A stretch of 9,192 nucleotides of DNA from Wandonia haliotis (lineage in GTDB: Bacteria; Bacteroidota; Bacteroidia; Flavobacteriales_D; Crocinitomicaceae). Position 1 is the stretch's first letter; every line of letters begins with the position of its first letter. Below are positions 5,699 to 9,192 of this stretch, one piece after another. A model generated the notes under the pieces. That model made no database searches. It was not told the DNA's origin and saw only the letters and a program-made list of their open reading frames with translations. Location: the NCBI RefSeq assembly GCF_039523435.1, contig NZ_BAAAFH010000017.1, positions 1 to 9,192 on the forward strand. Direction: 5' to 3'. The position numbers and the translations under genes were made by a program.

Positions 5699-5763
5699 CT
5701 ACCAACTGAAAAACAAATGGTTAATTAAAAAATTTCATTCATCAATAAATCTGGAACACTACC
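5695..5763 (-). repeat. Cassette-boundary repeat, copy 3
   Basis: It starts GGTAGTGTTCCAGATTTATT at 5763, five bases beyond the stop of the 5769-6143 gene, and ends ...TTTTTCAGTTGGTAGGAGG at 5695, then runs into Rhs core. This is the only fully sequenced copy that joins an immunity gene end to core sequence without a gap or an insertion, so it defines the normal order: immunity stop, repeat, core. Confidence 0.85.
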
Positions 5764-5768
5764 AAAAT

Positions 5769-6143
5769 CTATTCTTCCCAATCCAAAATTTCAATTGATT
5801 CAATCTTTGATTTTCGGATATATTTTGACGATAAACAATTATTGTTAACATCATTAAGTACTTTTTTATCTGTAACTAAGAAACTTTTCTTAAACCGTAT
5901 TATCAAAAGGTGTTTATTTAAATAAACGCTCACTCCTAATACATCACGTCCCCCATGAACAGTTAAAACACATCTTTTAAAATCAAGATTGTTATCGGTT
6001 AGATATTTATTTAGTTTGCAAACCTTTTTCCCTTGATACAACATTATACCACTATTGTCTAAACCTTGGCAATAAGTGCTATTTCCCATAGCTGAACCGC
6101 TGATAAGAAGTAAAGAAAGTAACATTTTTCTGAATACGTTCAT
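5769..6143 (-). CDS. Secreted presumed immunity protein of the JAMM-like tip
   Basis: The protein has 124 residues from ATG at 6143. The N-terminus MNVFRKMLLSLLLISGSAMG is a signal peptide with likely cleavage near GNSTYCQG, so it should act outside the cytoplasm. The mature part is small and basic to neutral, with three further scattered cysteines (KVCK, KRCVL, NNNCLS) and alternating hydrophobic stretches (GVSVYLNKHLLIIRF). No family is recognised. It lies five bases after the stop of the 6149-7222 gene, and the boundary repeat follows it. The immunity role is inferred from this position. A signal peptide would fit a partner toxin active in the periplasm or at the cell surface. Confidence 0.7.
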   Translation of the reverse strand: MNVFRKMLLSLLLISGSAMGNSTYCQGLDNSGIMLYQGKKVCKLNKYLTDNNLDFKRCVLTVHGGRDVLGVSVYLNKHLLIIRFKKSFLVTDKKVLNDVNNNCLSSKYIRKSKIESIEILDWEE

Positions 6144-6148
6144 AATGA

Positions 6149-7222
6149 TTAATCTTTGGTGTCCGTATTATGATCTATTTTAACAAAACTAACTCCAGAA
6201 CTTTCGCCCGTTTCTGCTTCATAATCTTTTTGAACATCTAGTATAGTTTGCCATTGTAGTTCATTGAATGATTGCCCCTCTTTAGGTTTTACAGTCCCAT
6301 TCATTATATCAATTTCAAGATCATTTAATTCAGACTCAACGTTAGATAAGAAAGATTTTGCTAATTTCTCATCTTCCACAACGATTCCGTATAAAACCTT
6401 TTCTGTAACTACAAAAGAAACATCTCCTTCTGTAATATTACCTTTGGCAATTTGAATTGACATATCTTTAAGATCAGACGAACTAAAAGGTACAGCAGAG
6501 GGCTCAAAGTCTGGTGCCCATTTCCTTATTTGCTTTGTTTCTTTTTCATCGTATGGATGAGTATGAAAATCACCTACAATCTCGGCATTATCAGGAACAC
6601 CACTATAATTCAAACGTACATATCCCTGTTGAGTTACTTGATATTTGTGTACTTCATAGTTTACATTCTGAATAGTTTCTCCGTTTACTTCTGTTGAAGT
6701 GGTAACTTTAATTAAAACACCTCCGGTTTCTCCTGAAACTGCTCTCTTACCATTTTCCCTAAATGAATCAGACCATGCCTTTTTAAAAGCTTCCGCAAAT
6801 GCACTTGCAAGCTTTTCAGGTGGGTCATCACCTCTTGTATCTGTATAAAATATTGGATTATTATGAAACGCCACATACGGGCTTTCATAGGGGTACTTAC
6901 TTGCTTTAGGGTCTATGCTAAGCCAACGCCCTAAACGAGGATCGTATTGCCTGAACTCGGTAGTGTAAGAGTTTCCATTTCCTTTCACCTCATTATCCAT
7001 TTCACTTCCCTGATAACCATAGCGATACTCTCCAGTGTTTCCATTCCTACCCGGCATGGTCATTCCAAAGGCGTAATAATCACTCCAAGAGAGGATCACA
7101 GGGTCGTAATTGCCATCCGTAGCGTTCCACATTTTACGATCGTTGATGACAGCCAAGATGTTTCCAAGGTGACTGGTGAGACGGAAAATATCCTGCCAAA
7201 TTTCTATACAGGTATCAGTCAC
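6149..7222 (-). CDS. Orphan Rhs core fragment with JAMM/MPN-like metallopeptidase tip
   Basis: The frame gives 357 residues from GTG at 7222, which overlaps the last eight bases of the preceding immunity gene. Residues 1-13 are non-core junction sequence. Residues 14-132 are Rhs core, from RLTSHLGNILAVINDRKMWN to SPYVAFHNNPIFYTDTRGDD. From about 150 the tip begins; residues 217-250 contain GDFHTHP (His220, His222) and, 24 residues later, Ser247-x-x-Asp250 (SSSD). This is the HxH...SxxD zinc-site pattern of JAMM/MPN+ (JAB-type) peptidases, with an upstream Glu such as Glu190 as candidate general base. JAB-like and DUF4329-type domains are known tips of polymorphic toxins and could cleave isopeptide or peptide bonds. 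The spacing between HxH and SxxD is longer than in classical JAMM. It pairs with the secreted protein at 6143-5769. Confidence 0.75.
   Translation of the reverse strand: MTDTCIEIWQDIFRLTSHLGNILAVINDRKMWNATDGNYDPVILSWSDYYAFGMTMPGRNGNTGEYRYGYQGSEMDNEVKGNGNSYTTEFRQYDPRLGRWLSIDPKASKYPYESPYVAFHNNPIFYTDTRGDDPPEKLASAFAEAFKKAWSDSFRENGKRAVSGETGGVLIKVTTSTEVNGETIQNVNYEVHKYQVTQQGYVRLNYSGVPDNAEIVGDFHTHPYDEKETKQIRKWAPDFEPSAVPFSSSDLKDMSIQIAKGNITEGDVSFVVTEKVLYGIVVEDEKLAKSFLSNVESELNDLEIDIMNGTVKPKEGQSFNELQWQTILDVQKDYEAETGESSGVSFVKIDHNTDTKD
7089..7129 (-). repeat. 41-base identical Rhs-core segment (pairs with 5315-5355)
   Basis: Partner of the segment at 5315-5355; unit A at 8658-8698 has the same region but with clear differences (NSTDQN in place of NATDGN), so B and C share a closer common source than either does with A. 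Confidence 0.85.
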
Positions 7223-7580
7223 AACTCTTTAAGATTTTATAAAATAAGTCATCAATTTTTTCAGTAATTCCTTTAGACTCATATCCTCCACTATGCAATA
7301 AACATATGCTTTTTGTATCGAATATAATGTAGGTAAAAGAATCTTGTTTTAAATTGATTTTAAAAACAATTACATCTCTCCACTCTTGTTCAGAAAGAGA
7401 AAGTTCAATACCTAAAGGTTTCCTTTTTATATGTCGGATAAATTTAATATCCTTCATATATCCATTTGATAACAATACTCCCTTCAATAGTCGTTTATAC
7501 CCCTTTATTTGACTATTATCCTGTCCAAAAGAAATATTACTTAAAAATACTACTATTAGTAACAATATGATTTTTCTCAT
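7215..7580 (-). CDS. Secreted presumed immunity protein of unit A
   Basis: The protein has 121 residues from ATG at 7580, which overlaps the TGA stop of the upstream rhs-CT gene in the classical ATGA arrangement, implying translational coupling. A GTG at 7586 is a possible but less likely start. MRKIILLLIVVFLSNISFGQ is a signal peptide, so the protein is exported. The mature part (NSQIKGYKRLLKGVLLSNGY and onward) has an alternating beta-like pattern (IELSLSEQEWRDVIVFKINL) and a late Cys-rich KSICLLHSGG. No family is recognised. Its last bases overlap the start of the unit B frame. The immunity role is inferred from context. Confidence 0.75.
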   Translation of the reverse strand: MRKIILLLIVVFLSNISFGQDNSQIKGYKRLLKGVLLSNGYMKDIKFIRHIKRKPLGIELSLSEQEWRDVIVFKINLKQDSFTYIIFDTKSICLLHSGGYESKGITEKIDDLFYKILKSCD

Positions 7581-9192
7581 AGCCACCTTGGATGTTTGCT
7601 TTTAGTAAATGAATTATCTCTCTTTTTTGTTGTACTGCTTTTAGAAGGTTTTGAAAATCGTGTCAAATCAACCCCAACAGTAATACCGACACCATCTTGC
7701 GAAGCAGGTTTTAACTCCATACCTTTATATGTTATGTTTTGACTTGGATTTGGTAGTGAGTACCTCGACTGAACATCAGAAGCTTTATTTTGAAAATAAT
7801 TTTCATTGACAGTATTAGCTCTTTTTTGTGTATATTGTTTCTCTAATTCAAACCATCTTCTATCCATATCTCCCCTATTTGAAAAACGCTCCTCACTACC
7901 ATCAAAGTGAACAATCACCCATTCACTTGAACCACTTCTTGTATCATTGTAAAAGAAAGATTCTTGCCCTGATGAATTTCCCCAAATATTCTTACCAACA
8001 GGAGTACCTGCGTTTGTACGCCCTTCACTGATTAACACACGCTTACCAGAAACTCCATCATTACCAATGATTACAATATCCAAATTATCACTATTTGTAG
8101 TAGCCTCCGTTAATATATCTGTGATATAATAATCTCCAAATCTGGCTTCTAAAACCCTTTTCACATCATTTGATGCAGGATCTATTTCATCAGTAGAATT
8201 TGTAATCATAGTAGCCAAAGAAGTTCCCCCTCTACCTGGTTCCGTAGTTTTAAAGTTGAAATTCATTCTACGTCCAGTATCTTGATTAATTAGCTTCACC
8301 TTGTGAGGTTTATTATGTTTAAATATTAGCTTAATATTTTCAGTTTTTCCGGCAGAATTTGTCATCTGAACATTAACTTCAATTTTAAACAACCCCTGAA
8401 AATCAATCGCCATAACAGGACTATCACCTGCATATACATAAGGTGACTGGAAGCCATACGAATTCATATAAGGGTCTGTGGTAAAAAACCTCCCTAATCT
8501 TGGGTCGTACATCCTTGCCCCAAAATCATAGCTATTACCAGTTCCTTTAATCTCGTTATCTATTTCACCGCCCTGCATTCCATAGCGATAAAGCTCACTA
8601 TTTACACCACCATTCCTGCCCGGCATGGTCATTCCAAACGCATAATAATCACTCCATGAGAGGAGCACAGGATCGTAATTCTGGTCTGTGGAGTTGTAGA
8701 TTTTGCGGTCATTGATGACGGCAAGTACGTTGCCTAAATGGTTGGTCAACTCATACCGTTTATGTCCGCTCTCCTCCGTGTGTACCACGTCTTCTTCTTT
8801 GTGGGTATAGGGAGTAAAGGTGTTATTGGCATAGATCACCACTTCTTCCGAATTCACGCCCAAACGTTCGGCTCCGTACAAATGGCGTTCGTTGAGTTTA
8901 TACTCATCCTCATTCAAATCATAGTTGTATACCGCCATTACCTGGCCGTTGGCATCATACGCGTAAAAAGTAAGCTGTAAATTACCTGTAGTTACTCCTC
9001 CTGAACGGATTTGAGCCATTTTCAGAACGCGTTGACCGAATGGATTGTAGTGAAACTCAAGATTCGGACTCGCTGCATCCGTACGCATGACCCTCAATAA
9101 CTTGTGATCCCCGTATCGCCATTCCAACTCCATGTCTTCCGATGCGTCTTCGATCAACTCCCCGATCTTATTGTAGGTGTAATTACTTGTTG
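7577..9192 (-). CDS. Rhs core C-terminal part with an unrecognised tip (5' end outside window)
   Basis: The frame is open to the right edge; a TTG at 9157 is not the real start because core sequence (TSNYTYNKIGELIED) continues upstream. Counting residues from 9157 (526 aa), 1-256 are Rhs core: AYDANGQVMAVYN, NERHLYGAERLGV, RYELTNHLGNVLAV, YYAFGMTMPGRNGG, ARMYDPRLGRFF, then SPYVYAGDSPVMAIDFQGL at the tip boundary. DFQGL replaces the usual DPxGL. Residues 257-526 are the tip, AT-rich in DNA, with SEWVIVHFDGSEERFSNRGD in the middle and a basic end (TTKKRDNSFTKSKHPRWL). I see no metal-binding, nuclease or ADP-ribosyltransferase motif. This is the only unit that could be the end of a full-length Rhs effector, and its partner overlaps its stop. 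Confidence 0.8.
   Translation of the reverse strand, partial: TSNYTYNKIGELIEDASEDMELEWRYGDHKLLRVMRTDAASPNLEFHYNPFGQRVLKMAQIRSGGVTTGNLQLTFYAYDANGQVMAVYNYDLNEDEYKLNERHLYGAERLGVNSEEVVIYANNTFTPYTHKEEDVVHTEESGHKRYELTNHLGNVLAVINDRKIYNSTDQNYDPVLLSWSDYYAFGMTMPGRNGGVNSELYRYGMQGGEIDNEIKGTGNSYDFGARMYDPRLGRFFTTDPYMNSYGFQSPYVYAGDSPVMAIDFQGLFKIEVNVQMTNSAGKTENIKLIFKHNKPHKVKLINQDTGRRMNFNFKTTEPGRGGTSLATMITNSTDEIDPASNDVKRVLEARFGDYYITDILTEATTNSDNLDIVIIGNDGVSGKRVLISEGRTNAGTPVGKNIWGNSSGQESFFYNDTRSGSSEWVIVHFDGSEERFSNRGDMDRRWFELEKQYTQKRANTVNENYFQNKASDVQSRYSLPNPSQNITYKGMELKPASQDGVGITVGVDLTRFSKPSKSSTTKKRDNSFTKSKHPRWL
9102..9157 (-). repeat. 56-base identical Rhs-core segment (pairs with 2694-2749)
   Basis: Partner of 2694-2749. 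Units A and D also share long near-identical stretches around the NERHLYGAERLGVNSEEV and THKEEDVVH codons (8745-8895 against 2341-2485), giving several blocks suitable for homologous exchange. Confidence 0.85.

Noticed and set aside
351..5763. CRISPR array from the recurring 52-69 base repeat
   Set aside because: Copies are kilobases apart, with genes between them, not short spacers.
351..5763. Complete IS1-like copies between the boundary repeats
   Set aside because: No inverted partner ends (GGTAGTGTnCC on the plus strand) or transposase remnants were seen between the copies, so they are at most solo ends.
5607..5798. Plus-strand 63-codon frame
   Set aside because: It is antisense to the core scrap and boundary repeat, which explain the sequence better.
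6264..6455. Plus-strand frames antisense to tips (also 7828-8031)
   Set aside because: They are antisense to well-supported coding sequence and have low-complexity, AT-driven composition.

Overview
The window looks like a piece of a Bacteroidota genome, probably of the Flavobacteriales. The evidence is low overall GC, a Bacteroidota-style Rhs/YD core (motifs such as LGNVLAVINDRK and YYAFGMTMPGR) and lipoprotein-free signal peptides ending in SFSQ or SFGQ. This assignment is inference; there is no marker gene. Essentially all coding is on the minus strand, so the locus reads from the right edge to the left.

The region is a degenerate tandem array of polymorphic-toxin cassettes. Each unit is a 3' piece of an Rhs core joined to a different C-terminal domain (CT, the presumed toxin tip), followed within a few bases by a small gene that is the presumed immunity partner. 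In transcription order:
(A) 9192-7577 is an Rhs core open at the right edge with an unrecognised tip, and 7580-7215 is a secreted partner.
(B) 7222-6149 is a short core fragment with a JAMM/MPN-like metallopeptidase tip (HTHP...SSSD), and 6143-5769 is a secreted partner.
Next come a boundary repeat (5763-5695), a 31-codon core scrap (5698-5606) and the tail of a lost CT or immunity gene (5606-5391).
(C) 5397-4138 is a core fragment with canonical DPFGL and a possible ADP-ribosyltransferase-like tip, and 4136-3870 is a cytoplasmic partner.
Next come a small GC-rich island (3691-3764), the first 26 codons of a broken immunity gene (3657-3577), the last residues of a lost toxin (3592-3515), and an orphan immunity gene (3514-2966) running into a second copy of the boundary repeat (2970-2904) and a 10-N assembly gap (2894-2903).
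(D) 2893-1202 is a core with an in-frame TAG at 2812-2810 and an OmpA-like C-terminal domain, and 1198-404 is a secreted partner.
A third boundary repeat (402-351) follows. It is interrupted exactly where an IS1-family-like element begins (350 leftward off the window), whose transposase N-terminus with a zinc ribbon is encoded at 170-1.

Functionally, only unit A could be the 3' end of a full-length Rhs effector gene that continues to the right. B, C and D lack the secretion and shell parts of Rhs and look like stored or decaying alternative tips. They share near-identical core DNA (for example a 56-base identity between A and D and a 41-base identity between B and C) that could serve homologous exchange. 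The most unusual structural point is that the repeat marking three cassette boundaries begins with a sequence very close to the terminal inverted repeat of the IS1-like element at the left edge. I see no tRNA, rRNA, CRISPR array or ordinary metabolic gene.
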